This document shows, one piece after another, positions 36,524 to 45,345 of a DNA stretch of 64,000 nt (positions within the stretch are counted from its first letter, which is position 1; each line of letters opens with the position of its first letter). The position numbers and the translations under genes were made by a program. This stretch comes from Arcobacter sp. (lineage in GTDB: Bacteria; Campylobacterota; Campylobacteria; Campylobacterales; Arcobacteraceae), in contig PKUK01000001.1 of assembly GCA_002869535.1 (NCBI GenBank), forward strand, positions 310,001-374,000, given 5' to 3'. The notes beneath the pieces were generated by a model. That model was not told the DNA's origin. It worked only from the letters and a program-made list of their open reading frames with translations, and did not search any database.

Positions 36524-37690
36524 ATGGACAAGAAAAAAGAGCTTAGTTTTAATTTAAATAATTTCTTACTGGCTTTATCTTTACCTATTGATTATCTTAG
36601 AAAAGACAAATGCTCTACTTCTATAAACTACTCAAAAAGAGTTGCTTACCTAAGCCTAAACATAGGTAGGCAACTAAACTTAACTCCTCAGGAGATGAGT
36701 GATTTATGCTCTTATAGTTTGTTGCATTCTATAGGTTTATTCAACTGTTCTAATCTATCAAAAGAGTATTGTGAATCATCAAATGATATTTCTAAGAGTT
36801 TCCCTTTTTTATTAGAAAATAAAAATATCTTAAAATATCAAAGTGAGTATTTTGATGGTAGCGGATTATATGGTTTAAAAGGGGATAAGACGCCACTTTT
36901 TTCTCAAATTTTATCTTTTGCAATTGCCCTTGAAAATAGATTTAATTTGTCAAGTATTAACACAAAAGAAAGAACTGAGCTTATAAATTTTGTAAAAAGT
37001 AGTGAGAATGAACTTTTTTCTAAAAAAATAACAGATATTTTTTTAGAAATATCACAGAAGTGTAGTTTCTGGCTTGATTTACAAAATGAAAATGAGATAT
37101 TATATTTTATATTTGGTAATCTATATGATTTTACTCTCACTTTAAAATTTGAAGAGGTTTTAAAAATCTGTTCAGATTTATATTTTATTAATAACAGTGA
37201 CTCTCATCTCTTATCTTACGTTGAACAGATGTCTGATTTTTATAAGTTTGAGCATAAAGATAAATTTACATTATTAATTGCTGCATCTCTTTGTAAAATA
37301 GGAAAGATATGTATCTCTTCTTCAATTATTGATAAAAATTCTGCTTTAGATGAATTTGAGTACGAAGAGATTAAAGCATATCCTTATTATACAAATAAAG
37401 TATTAAGTAATATTATAGGATTTAGTGATATTAATTCATGGGCAATTAAAGTACAAGAAAGAGTTGATAAAAGTGGATATCCCTATAGTTTAGCAGCTAA
37501 AGATCTAAGCTTGAAAGATAGGTTATTAGCTATTTTAGTTATTTATGACTCATTAAGGATAAATAAGGTTTATAGAAAAGCTTATTCACATCAAGAAAGT
37601 CTTGATATACTAAAAGATTTGGCAAAGCAGGGTAAAATTGATATCTCAATAGTAGAAGATATTAGTGTGGCAATTACCCCTAATAAATAA
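36524..37690 (+). CDS. Degenerate double HD-GYP domain protein
   Basis: It is a 388-residue cytoplasmic protein made of two related halves. The first has YSKRVAYLSLNIGRQL, SLLHSIGLF and YQSEYFDGSGLYGLKGDKTP. The second has LIAASLCKIGKICIS and VQERVDKSGYPYSLAAKDLS with the closing DRLLAILVIYDSLR. These follow the HD-GYP pattern (HD, HHE, DGxGYP), but the metal-binding HD and HHE residues are replaced in both halves. Hydrolysis of cyclic di-GMP is therefore unlikely; binding or scaffold function is possible. It starts 5 bases after the hydrolase stop. Confidence 0.65.
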   Translation: MDKKKELSFNLNNFLLALSLPIDYLRKDKCSTSINYSKRVAYLSLNIGRQLNLTPQEMSDLCSYSLLHSIGLFNCSNLSKEYCESSNDISKSFPFLLENKNILKYQSEYFDGSGLYGLKGDKTPLFSQILSFAIALENRFNLSSINTKERTELINFVKSSENELFSKKITDIFLEISQKCSFWLDLQNENEILYFIFGNLYDFTLTLKFEEVLKICSDLYFINNSDSHLLSYVEQMSDFYKFEHKDKFTLLIAASLCKIGKICISSSIIDKNSALDEFEYEEIKAYPYYTNKVLSNIIGFSDINSWAIKVQERVDKSGYPYSLAAKDLSLKDRLLAILVIYDSLRINKVYRKAYSHQESLDILKDLAKQGKIDISIVEDISVAITPNK

Positions 37691-37723
37691 AAGTATAATT
37701 AGGGGAGTTTTAAATCAACTATT

Positions 37724-37909
37724 TTAGTTTTTTTTCATCATAGTTATTTGTTCAAAAAGCATATTTGAAAAGCCTTCTGGTAAATCAGGATTTTCCTTTT
37801 CAACATGTTTAATTAAATCTTTTATCTCTTCATCTTTCATATTCTCTGCCATTGGCATTATAGTTTCTCTAATTTTGTCTTTAAACTGTTGAATTTCTTC
37901 GTTTGTCAT
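37724..37909 (-). CDS. Small acidic-helical hypothetical protein (61 aa)
   Basis: I do not recognise it. It is a charged, fully helical-looking protein (EEIQQFKDKIRETIMPMAEN, then EIKDLIKHVEKENPDLPEGF) starting from ATG with GAGAAAA upstream on the minus strand. It stands alone between the HD-GYP-like gene and ttcA. Confidence 0.6.
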   Translation of the reverse strand: MTNEEIQQFKDKIRETIMPMAENMKDEEIKDLIKHVEKENPDLPEGFSNMLFEQITMMKKN

Positions 37910-38030
37910 TATTTTCTCTTTATTTTTTATTGAAATTATATTTATATAATCTAAAATAGAACTAAAATAGTTGAGTATTATGATTATAATTTCAATCTTG
38001 TTTAAATTTCATTTTTTCAATCATTTATGA

Positions 38031-38036
38031 TATAAT
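38031..38036 (+). promoter_or_regulatory. -10 element upstream of the ttcA-like gene
   Basis: TATAAT preceded by TTATGA and followed 28 bases later by the TTG start, with AGGATAAG as ribosome site between. The remaining bases of the 154-base gap (37910-38063) show no gene. Confidence 0.55.
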
Positions 38037-38063
38037 CGCGAAAAAAGTTTAGGATAAGAAAAA

Positions 38064-38816
38064 TTGGTTGAATTAAGTAAAAAAATTTCTAGTGTAGTTG
38101 GAAGAACAAATGCAGAGTATGGTTTAATAAAAGAGGGTGATAGAGTACTTGTTGGCTTTTCAGGGGGGAAAGACTCTACAACACTTATACATGCATTAAA
38201 TCACCTAAAAAGAGTTACTCCTTTTAATTTTGAGTTTAAAGCAGTAACTGTTACTTATGGAATGGGTGAACAAGTTGAGTTTTTAGCAAAACATTGTGAA
38301 AAACATGGAATAGAGCATGAAATTATTGATACAGAAATATTTGAACTATCAAAAGAAAAAATAAGAAAGAACTCATCTTTTTGTTCATTTTTTTCTAGAA
38401 TGAGAAGAGGGTACTTATACTCAACAGCACAAGAACAAGGTTATAATAAATTAGCCCTTGGGCATCATTTAGATGATGCAATGGAATCATTCTTTATGAA
38501 CTTCTTATATAATGGTGCACTTCGTTCTATGCCACCACGTTATAAAGCAGAAAATGGATTAGAAGTAATTAGACCTCTTATTTTTTGTAGAGAGAGACAA
38601 TTAAGAGCTTTTGCCCAAACAAATGAGATAAGTGTAATTGGTGATGAAGCTTGTCCTGCAATGAGATTTGATATAAAAATGCCTCATGCAAGAGCATCAA
38701 CTAAAGAGTTATTAGAAAAAATGGAAGAGGAAAACCCTCAAATGTTTGTTTCAATGAAAGCAGCATTTAAAAATATTCAAACTTCTACATTTTTTGATAA
38801 AGAGTTATTAGACTAA
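38064..38816 (+). CDS. TtcA-family PP-loop ATPase (tRNA 2-thiocytidine type)
   Basis: It is a 250-residue N-type ATP pyrophosphatase. The PP-loop VGFSGGKDSTTLIHAL and the downstream LALGHHLDDAMESFFMN and ALRSMPPRY are those of TtcA, which thiolates C32 of some tRNAs using an iron-sulfur cluster. The cluster CxxC motif of E. coli TtcA (CSLC) is here CSFF, with only the first cysteine, and the second CxxC is reduced to DEACPAM. It may bind its cluster differently or have another target. Start is TTG at 38064. It converges on trxC with a 4-base overlap. Confidence 0.75.
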   Translation: MVELSKKISSVVGRTNAEYGLIKEGDRVLVGFSGGKDSTTLIHALNHLKRVTPFNFEFKAVTVTYGMGEQVEFLAKHCEKHGIEHEIIDTEIFELSKEKIRKNSSFCSFFSRMRRGYLYSTAQEQGYNKLALGHHLDDAMESFFMNFLYNGALRSMPPRYKAENGLEVIRPLIFCRERQLRAFAQTNEISVIGDEACPAMRFDIKMPHARASTKELLEKMEEENPQMFVSMKAAFKNIQTSTFFDKELLD

Positions 38817-39244
38817 ATATACTTATTAATTAGTATTCCAAGCTTTGTTGGGTCTAAAGCCCCGGATACTCTCTCTAGCTCAACTCCTGCTTTGTATACA
38901 ACTAAAGTAGGGATTGATTTTATTTGATACTTACTTCCTAAGTTTTGTTCAACTTCAGTATTTACTTTTGCAAATTTCACTTTTAATGGATATCTTGAAC
39001 TAGCTTCATTAAATATGGGTGCAAACATTTTACAAGGCCCACACCAAGGTGCCCAAAAATCTACAAGTACAGGTATGTCAGAATTCACAATTTGAATATC
39101 AAAATTTGAATCATCTAAATCAAGAGGTTTAGTATTTAGTAATGATTCTTTACAGCTACCACAGTTGGCAACTTTATAAGAGTCTTTTTTAGGAATAGAG
39201 TTTACACTATTACAAGATGAGCAAACAACTTTTATTTTATCCAT
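38813..39244 (-). CDS. trxC: Thioredoxin with N-terminal zinc ribbon (thioredoxin 2 type)
   Basis: It is a cytoplasmic disulfide reductase. The N-terminus has two CxxC pairs (CSSC near residue 9 and CGSC near 28) forming a zinc ribbon. The thioredoxin domain has LVDFWAPWCGPCKMFAP and the cis-proline in IKSIPTLVV. The 143-residue length and zinc ribbon match TrxC/Trx2, often linked to oxidative stress. It lies downstream of the small axial-like gene, with only 4 bases between. Confidence 0.9.
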   Translation of the reverse strand: MDKIKVVCSSCNSVNSIPKKDSYKVANCGSCKESLLNTKPLDLDDSNFDIQIVNSDIPVLVDFWAPWCGPCKMFAPIFNEASSRYPLKVKFAKVNTEVEQNLGSKYQIKSIPTLVVYKAGVELERVSGALDPTKLGILINKYI

Positions 39245-39248
39245 AAAA

Positions 39249-39494
39249 TTAAGCTTTTATATTTAAAAGTGATGCAAAAACTTCATCTTGTACTTTAATA
39301 CTAGTTCCATTTGCTTCATAAGCAATTGGAATAGGTATTTGTGCTGTAATTGCTTCTATAAGGTCAGGTGTTACTTCTTGCGATTTTGAATCTGAATTAT
39401 TTACATAATTTTTAGGATTTGCAATATCTTTAGCTGAGTCATTTAACTTAACTTCTTGCAATCTCATTGCATTTAGATTACTATTTATTTCCAT
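39249..39494 (-). CDS. Minimal flagellar axial-protein-like protein (81 aa)
   Basis: The N-terminal helix SNLNAMRLQEVKLNDSAKDIAN resembles the rod/hook N-terminal motif (ALxAxxxxLxxxxNNIAN); quoted core LNAMRLQEVKLNDSAKDIAN. The C-terminal part DLIEAITAQIPIPIAYEANG and VQDEVFASLLNIK resembles the rod/hook C-terminal helix (MIxAQRAFEANxKxIxTxDEMLxxLLNL). The two D0-type helices are thus joined by only about 25 residues, with no D1/D2 domains. AAGGACTT precedes the ATG. It may be an accessory rod-like or export-apparatus protein. The family assignment is by motif only. Confidence 0.6.
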   Translation of the reverse strand: MEINSNLNAMRLQEVKLNDSAKDIANPKNYVNNSDSKSQEVTPDLIEAITAQIPIPIAYEANGTSIKVQDEVFASLLNIKA

Positions 39495-39598
39495 TTCAAG
39501 TCCTTTCGAACGTTATTTTATATTTTACTAGTTTTTATAATAAAAAGCAAATAAAATTTTTCACTAGATTTAATCATAATTTTAATATAATAATCACA

Positions 39599-40696
39599 AT
39601 GAAAAAACGTATTTTTGATTCAGTTAGTTTTAAATTAGTATTATTGTTAGTCACTATAATTATGATGCTTATTACAGCTAGTTTTATATTTAATTCTCAA
39701 ATTGAGAATTTAAAAAAGCACATAGATAAAATATACTTTGGAAATTTTGTTCCAGTTACAAACCTGCAAAGCATATCTTCAAACTACAAAGATATGATAA
39801 TTTGTCTACAAAATAAAGAAAAACTTTGTTCAATTAAAAAAAGTCAGAAAAATATAGAAAAAGATTGGAATGACTATTTTAAGTCATATAAGACTTATGA
39901 AGAGAGAAAAGTTGTTAATTCTATAAATGAAGATATAGAAGTCTCTTTTATGGATAAAAATACCATGAAATACACTATTATGATACAAAAAATAAATTTT
40001 TTAATAGAGTATGAAGTTAATAATGCAAAAAATCAAAGAATTGATTTTTTAAATAGATATGAACAAATGAAAAAATTACTTTTTTATAATATAGTTGCCT
40101 TGGTAATTTTCTCTTTTGCAATAATTATTTATTTGACATACAGTATTATTAAAAAAGATAATCATTTGACGGTATTAAATAAAAAATATAAATTAGAATC
40201 TATAACTGACTCTATGACACTATTATATAATAGAGGATATTTTGATACAATATTTGATAGTATTCCATCTGTATCAAATGCCAACAAATGGGAAACAGCC
40301 TTTGTAATGTTTGATATAGACTTTTTCAAGCAATATAATGACACCTATGGGCATGATATGGGTGATAAGACATTAAAAGCTGTGGCAACTGAACTAAAGA
40401 AATATTTCAATAAAGAGTATGAATATGTATTTAGACTTGGAGGAGAAGAGTTTGGGGCAATACTGTTTGATGTTGACCAAGAGATTTTAGAAAATTGTTT
40501 AAAGGCAATTATAAAATTAGTTGAATACTTGAAAATTGAACATAAAACAAGTAAAGCAAATGAATTTGTAACAATATCAATTGGTGCAATTATTTATGAA
40601 CCAGGTTCAAATACCTCTCCAAATAGATTATATAAATTGGCAGATGAAAATTTATATAAATCAAAACAAAATGGTAGAAACCAATATACAATTTAA
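39599..40696 (+). CDS. Membrane-bound diguanylate cyclase (GGDEF)
   Basis: It synthesises cyclic di-GMP from GTP. Two membrane helices (about residues 12-32 and 163-185) enclose a periplasmic helical sensor of about 130 residues. The GGDEF domain has SITDSMTLLYNRGYFD, FDIDFFKQYNDTYGHDMGD and the active-site RLGGEEFG, ending with DENLYKSKQNGRNQ. No obvious inhibitory RxxD site is seen. I chose ATG 39599 because it gives a clean first helix; the longer frame from 39467 has no membrane logic. It has 365 residues. Confidence 0.88.
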   Translation: MKKRIFDSVSFKLVLLLVTIIMMLITASFIFNSQIENLKKHIDKIYFGNFVPVTNLQSISSNYKDMIICLQNKEKLCSIKKSQKNIEKDWNDYFKSYKTYEERKVVNSINEDIEVSFMDKNTMKYTIMIQKINFLIEYEVNNAKNQRIDFLNRYEQMKKLLFYNIVALVIFSFAIIIYLTYSIIKKDNHLTVLNKKYKLESITDSMTLLYNRGYFDTIFDSIPSVSNANKWETAFVMFDIDFFKQYNDTYGHDMGDKTLKAVATELKKYFNKEYEYVFRLGGEEFGAILFDVDQEILENCLKAIIKLVEYLKIEHKTSKANEFVTISIGAIIYEPGSNTSPNRLYKLADENLYKSKQNGRNQYTI

Positions 40697-40705
40697 AGGA
40701 AAAAA

Positions 40706-41263
40706 TTGAGTTTTTTATTTGATAAACACAATCATTTTAATCTAGCAAATTTAGCTACATTTATGAATATAAGTGCTGGTATATTAGCTATTTATTTTAT
40801 AACCCACGACCAATTTTTTGGTGCTGCACTTTTTGCTTGGATTGCAGGAGCATTTGATATTGTTGATGGAAAAATTGCAAGAAAATATAATCTATCTACA
40901 GAGTTTGGAATTCAATTAGATTCTTATGCTGATTTTTTATCTTTTGTAGTAGTTCCTAGTATGTTTATATATTTTGCCATAATTGATGGTAAAGAGTTGG
41001 AGTTAAATACTATAGTAGTGGCTTTTACTTTTATATACTACGTAATCTCTGGACTTAGAAGATTGATAAAGTTTAATATCAATGCACAAGAGGGTGAGGT
41101 AGAAAAGTACTTTACGGGTATACCAACACCTTTAGGTGCAATTTTACTTTTTGTTGTTTATCTTGTATGGTTGACAGGAGTTTTACCTGAAACATTTGTT
41201 TTAATTTTTATGATTATCATAGGTTTTTTACTTAACTCAAAAATCCAAATTCCTCACCCTTAA
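40706..41263 (+). CDS. pssA: CDP-alcohol phosphatidyltransferase, probable phosphatidylserine synthase
   Basis: The CDP-alcohol phosphotransferase signature D-G-x2-A-R-x8-G-x3-D-x3-D is visible as DGKIARKYNLSTEFGIQLDSYAD; the central part is GKIARKYNLSTEFGIQLD. The membrane protein has about six helices and the N-terminal FNLANLATFMNISAGILAI typical of PssA, which joins CDP-diacylglycerol to serine for phosphatidylethanolamine synthesis. At 185 residues it is shorter than many. Start is TTG at 40706 with AAAGGA upstream. Its stop overlaps the ATG of ppx by 1 base. Confidence 0.85.
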   Translation: MSFLFDKHNHFNLANLATFMNISAGILAIYFITHDQFFGAALFAWIAGAFDIVDGKIARKYNLSTEFGIQLDSYADFLSFVVVPSMFIYFAIIDGKELELNTIVVAFTFIYYVISGLRRLIKFNINAQEGEVEKYFTGIPTPLGAILLFVVYLVWLTGVLPETFVLIFMIIIGFLLNSKIQIPHP

Positions 41264-42177
41264 TGAAAAATATAGTATCAGTAGATTTAGGTTCTAACTC
41301 TTTTAGAACCTTACTTTATGATGGTTTAAATCATAAAATTATAGATGAATATCAAGAAGTTGTTGGTATGGCTGATGGACTTATTGATACAAATAAAATA
41401 TCAAATGAAGCTCAAGATAGGGTAATTGATGCAGTAAAAAGATCTATTGCAAAACTAAAGTATAATCCAGAAGATGCCATTTGTGTAACAACTGCAGCAA
41501 TGAGAATGGCCAAAAATTCATCTGAAGTTTTAAAAAGATTTAAAGATGAATGCAAACTTGATTTTAAAATAATTGATGGCGAAGAAGAGGCTAGATTAAC
41601 TCTTTTGGCTATTAAGTATGCATTAAAAAGAGAGAAAAAAGAGTCTGAACATTTTATTTTAATAGATATTGGCGGTGGTTCTACTGAGTTAATTATAAAT
41701 AGTGGAGATAGCCATTTTGCAAAAAGTTTTGATATAGGTATTGTAACCCTTGCTCAAAAACATAAAAATAGTGAAACTATAATCTCTGAACTTGAAAAAA
41801 GAAAAAGTGAAATAGCCAAATTTATAACTGCTTTGAATATAGATTTAAAAAATTTTAACTTCGTAGCAACTGCTGGAACTCCCACAACCATTGCCGCAGT
41901 AAAACTCGGACTTACTTTTGCAACTTATAATAGGGACTTGATAAATGGAACTGAGTTATATTTAGAAGAAATCGAATCTTTTTTAAATAAATTCAGGTCT
42001 TTGTCTCAAGAAGAAATTTTTAATCTAGTGGGTCCTGGTAGAACTGATTTTATAGAATCAGGAGTATTTATTTATAAGCTATTTTATGAAATTTTAAATA
42101 AAGACAAATCAATAGTTTTTGATGATGGTCTACGTGAGGGCGTAGCTATTGATTATGCTTTAAAATCAAACAAGTAA
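41263..42177 (+). CDS. ppx: Exopolyphosphatase / guanosine pentaphosphate phosphatase family
   Basis: It belongs to the Ppx/GppA actin-fold family that hydrolyses polyphosphate or pppGpp. The phosphate-binding loop 1 is SVDLGSNSFRTLLYD, the second is LIDIGGGSTELII, and VTTAAMRMAKNSSE lies between. Later, FVATAGTPTTIAAVKLG and DDGLREGVAIDYAL complete the family blocks. At 304 residues it is the short, two-domain form. The TAA of pssA overlaps its ATG. The last 12 bases overlap the minus-strand flagellin-like gene. Confidence 0.88.
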   Translation: MKNIVSVDLGSNSFRTLLYDGLNHKIIDEYQEVVGMADGLIDTNKISNEAQDRVIDAVKRSIAKLKYNPEDAICVTTAAMRMAKNSSEVLKRFKDECKLDFKIIDGEEEARLTLLAIKYALKREKKESEHFILIDIGGGSTELIINSGDSHFAKSFDIGIVTLAQKHKNSETIISELEKRKSEIAKFITALNIDLKNFNFVATAGTPTTIAAVKLGLTFATYNRDLINGTELYLEEIESFLNKFRSLSQEEIFNLVGPGRTDFIESGVFIYKLFYEILNKDKSIVFDDGLREGVAIDYALKSNK

Positions 42178-42978
42178 TTTACTTGTTTGTTCTTGGATAA
42201 TATGTGCTTGAGAAGCAGCTAGATTACCTAACTGTGTTGTAATATTAGTTTTTGAAAAATCACTAAAATCAGAACCAAAATTCATATCTTTTAAACTTGT
42301 GTTATCTTTCAATAAATTTATTTGTTCGTTTAGTGTTCCCCTTGCAACTTGTTTCATTTCATTATTCATTTGTGAGAAATCTTCTGAAAAAGTTCGACTC
42401 TTTTTTAGTGCTTCATCTACATTTCCTAATGCACTAGTTACATCTTCGCTTGAAGATAGACTATTAGATTGTAAACTAGTAACCAAATCTTGTGATATTG
42501 CTTTTGTATTTACACCATTTATTTGGTAATTTTTTGATTGAGTTACTACATTAATTATTTCATCACCATATTGGTCATCTAAAAGTAATTTTTTATTATA
42601 TCTAGCGTTATCAGCTTCTTTATTATATTAATTTAATTGATCTGAAATCTCTTGTGCTGTTTCAAATCTTTTATTTTCATAATCACCACTATTTTCTAGT
42701 TTAATTAAAGCACTTCCAATATGGTTTAGGTTTTCTTGCTGTTTCCCTAGTGCATTTACAGATATTTGTGTAGCTGCAATACCTTCGTTTAGGTTTCTTA
42801 AGGAGTGTGATAGTTCATCTCTTTTTTTATTATAAATTTCATTAATTGAGACTTTTAAAGCATCATTGTTTTCGTCAATTATTCCAACTGAACCATCAAA
42901 TTTTGATTTATCTACATACTGTTTTGGTACATTATTTACACTAACATTACTTACACTATTAAGATTATTTACTTCCAC
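42166..42978 (-). pseudogene. Flagellin-like helical protein, interrupted by in-frame TAA
   Basis: The frame from ATG 42978 to 42166 would give 270 residues but has a TAA at 42630-42628 (codon 117 of 271), with the frame otherwise open. The part before the stop ends ETAQEISDQLN; the part after begins YNKEADNARYNKKLLL. The C-terminal SDFSKTNITTQLGNLAASQA, then HIIQEQTSKLL, resembles the flagellin D0 C-terminal helix, and the N-terminal half is coiled-coil-like. It looks like a secreted flagellar-type protein of unknown role. A GAA to TAA change would explain the stop. It has a TATAAT-like box and GGAG before its start. Confidence 0.72.
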
Positions 42979-43124
42979 ATTAGACTCCTAAGATTATGCT
43001 TGATTATAATAGAAAAATTATAAATAAGATATTAAGTGAGTAAGTTATTTTTAGACCCAATTAAAGATGGATTAACCAAACTTTTTGTAAAATAATTAGC
43101 TATTTTATAACGGAGAAAAGTATA

Positions 43125-44819
43125 ATGAAAATGACAGGCGCAAAGATGGTAACAGAATCATTAAAAAATGAAGGGGTAGATGTAGTATTTGGATACCCTG
43201 GTGTCGCTATTATGAATGTCTACGATGAAATTTATAAACAAACACATTTTGAACATATATTGACTAGACATGAACAAGCGGCTATTCATGCTGCTGAAGG
43301 ATATGCAAAAGCTACTGGCAAAGTTGGGGTTGCTATAGTTACATCTGGACCTGGATTTACAAATGCAGTTACAGGATTGGCAGATGCTTATATGGATTCT
43401 ATTCCTTTAGTTGTAATTACAGGACAAGTGCCAACAACAATCATTGGGACTGATGGATTTCAAGAAATTGATGCTGTTGGTATTTCAAGACCTTGTACAA
43501 AACATAATTATTTAGTTAACAAGATTGAAGATTTACCAAGAATTATTAAAGAAGCATTTCATATAGCAAGTACTGGTAGACCAGGACCTGTACATGTTGA
43601 TGTTCCAAAAGATATAACAGCTGAAGTTGCAGATTATATTTACCCAGCAGATGTAAATATTCCAACATATAAGCCAACGGTAAATTACAATAAAAAGCAG
43701 TTAAAAAGAGCTATGCAAGCAATTGCAAAGTCAAAAAAACCATTGCTTTACGTTGGTGGTGGAGCTATTTTATCAAATTGTGCATATCAAATAAGAGAGT
43801 TAGCAGAGAAGTTAAATATTCCAGTTGTTGAAACGCTTATGGCAAGAGGAGTAATGGGACATGATAATCCATTGCTATTAGGTATGCTAGGTATGCATGG
43901 TGAATATGCTGCAAATATGGCAGCACATGAAGCTGATTTATTGATTTCATTGGGTGCTAGATTTGATGATAGGGTAACTGGAAGACTTGACGAGTTTGCT
44001 AAAAAAGCAAAAGTTATTCATGTAGATATCGACCCAGCTTCTATTGCAAAACTTGTACATACAAACTTCCCAATTGTTGGGGACTTAAAAGTAACTGTTC
44101 AAGGAATGATTGACTCAGTAGGTGAATTTGAGTTTAATGATTACTCTAATTGGGTGACATTGTTAAGAGATTACAGAGCACAGCATCCTTTAGCTTTTAT
44201 TGATTCAGATACAAAAATTAAACCACAATGGCCAATTGTAAGAGTTGGGGAACTAGTTGGAGAAAATGCAATTATTTCTACTGATGTTGGACAACATCAA
44301 ATGTGGACAGCACAATTTTATCCTTTCTCATATCCAAGACAATGGAATACTTCTGGTGGATTAGGTACTATGGGATTTGGACTTCCAGGTGCTATGGGTG
44401 TTGCTAAAGCTATGCCAGATAAGGTTTCTATAAACTTCACAGGAGATGGCTCTATTTTGATGAATATTCAAGAGCTTATGACTTGTGTTGAGCAAAAACT
44501 TCCAGTTATTAATATTATATTAAATAATAACTATCTTGGAATGGTTAGACAATGGCAAACAATGTTTTATGAAAATAGATTATCTGAAACTGATTTAAGT
44601 GCACAACCTGATTTTGTAAAACTTGTTGAAGCTTTTGGTGGAATAGGGTATAGAGTTACTACTAAAAAAGAGTTTGATGCGGCATTAAAAGATGCAATGG
44701 AGAAAAAAGTAGTTGCAATGATAGAAGTTATTGTTGATAGAAATGAAGAGGTTTTACCAATGGTTCCAAATGGACATGCACTAAATGAAATGATGCTATT
44801 AGGAGATAACAATGAATAA
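43125..44819 (+). CDS. ilvB: Acetolactate synthase large subunit
   Basis: It condenses two pyruvates, or pyruvate and 2-oxobutyrate, in branched-chain amino acid synthesis, using thiamine diphosphate and FAD. The N-terminal block VVFGYPGVAIMNVYDEIY has a GYPG in the place of the usual GYPGG. The catalytic Glu is in LTRHEQAAIHAAEGYA, and the cofactor motif is FTGDGSILMNIQELMTCVEQ with ILNNNYLGMVRQWQ. Its 564 residues are normal. ACGGAGAAAAG precedes the ATG. The stop region overlaps ilvH by 8 bases. Confidence 0.94.
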   Translation: MKMTGAKMVTESLKNEGVDVVFGYPGVAIMNVYDEIYKQTHFEHILTRHEQAAIHAAEGYAKATGKVGVAIVTSGPGFTNAVTGLADAYMDSIPLVVITGQVPTTIIGTDGFQEIDAVGISRPCTKHNYLVNKIEDLPRIIKEAFHIASTGRPGPVHVDVPKDITAEVADYIYPADVNIPTYKPTVNYNKKQLKRAMQAIAKSKKPLLYVGGGAILSNCAYQIRELAEKLNIPVVETLMARGVMGHDNPLLLGMLGMHGEYAANMAAHEADLLISLGARFDDRVTGRLDEFAKKAKVIHVDIDPASIAKLVHTNFPIVGDLKVTVQGMIDSVGEFEFNDYSNWVTLLRDYRAQHPLAFIDSDTKIKPQWPIVRVGELVGENAIISTDVGQHQMWTAQFYPFSYPRQWNTSGGLGTMGFGLPGAMGVAKAMPDKVSINFTGDGSILMNIQELMTCVEQKLPVINIILNNNYLGMVRQWQTMFYENRLSETDLSAQPDFVKLVEAFGGIGYRVTTKKEFDAALKDAMEKKVVAMIEVIVDRNEEVLPMVPNGHALNEMMLLGDNNE

Positions 44820-45309
44820 TTTTAATCACTACTATGATACTGATAATGCAAGAAAAGTTATCTCTGTTATTGTTTTAAATGAAAATAATGTTTTATCTAG
44901 AATAGTAGGACTGTTTTCAGCACGTGGGTATAATATAGACTCTTTAACAGTCGCTCCAATTAGTGATTCTGAGTACTCTAGAATGACTATTGTTACAACA
45001 GGTGATAGAAGAGTGATAGACCAAATTGTTAAACAATTAAATAAATTAATTCCAGTTTTAAGAGTAAATGAGCATTTTGACGTTGTTGAAAAAGAGACTG
45101 TACTTATAAAAATTCCTGTGGATCAAAACTTAAGTGATGTGGATGTGTTAGCACGAGCTTATAATGGTTCTATACAAAACGTTACTCAAGATTGTATTGT
45201 TGTATCTGCAACTGATGCACCAAGTAGAATTGCAAATTTTGTAAAAGTTATCAAAAACTATAACCCTATAGAAATAGTTAAAAGTGGTGTAGTTGCAATG
45301 GAACGATAA
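44812..45309 (+). CDS. ilvH: Acetolactate synthase small regulatory subunit
   Basis: This subunit gives valine feedback control and raises the activity of IlvB. The ACT domain begins KVISVIVLNENNVLSRIVGLF, followed by GYNIDSLTVAPISDSEYSRM, which contains the valine-binding region. The C-terminal domain has VDVLARAYNGSIQNV. It has 165 residues, the usual size, and overlaps ilvB by 8 bases, so the two are translated together. Confidence 0.94.
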   Translation: MNNFNHYYDTDNARKVISVIVLNENNVLSRIVGLFSARGYNIDSLTVAPISDSEYSRMTIVTTGDRRVIDQIVKQLNKLIPVLRVNEHFDVVEKETVLIKIPVDQNLSDVDVLARAYNGSIQNVTQDCIVVSATDAPSRIANFVKVIKNYNPIEIVKSGVVAMER

Positions 45310-45345
45310 GTATTTTTACTTGTCGTTTGAATTAAAGGATAATTA

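Noticed and set aside
38360-38400. Loss of the second TtcA cysteine as part of the G-to-T pattern
   Set aside because: TGT to TTT would fit, but the second cysteine pair is also incomplete and I recall similar CSFF forms in relatives, so it is more likely a lineage trait.
40706-41263. Truncation of pssA, which is shorter than many homologues
   Set aside because: The TAA is followed at once by another in-frame stop and overlaps the ppx start, so the end looks natural.
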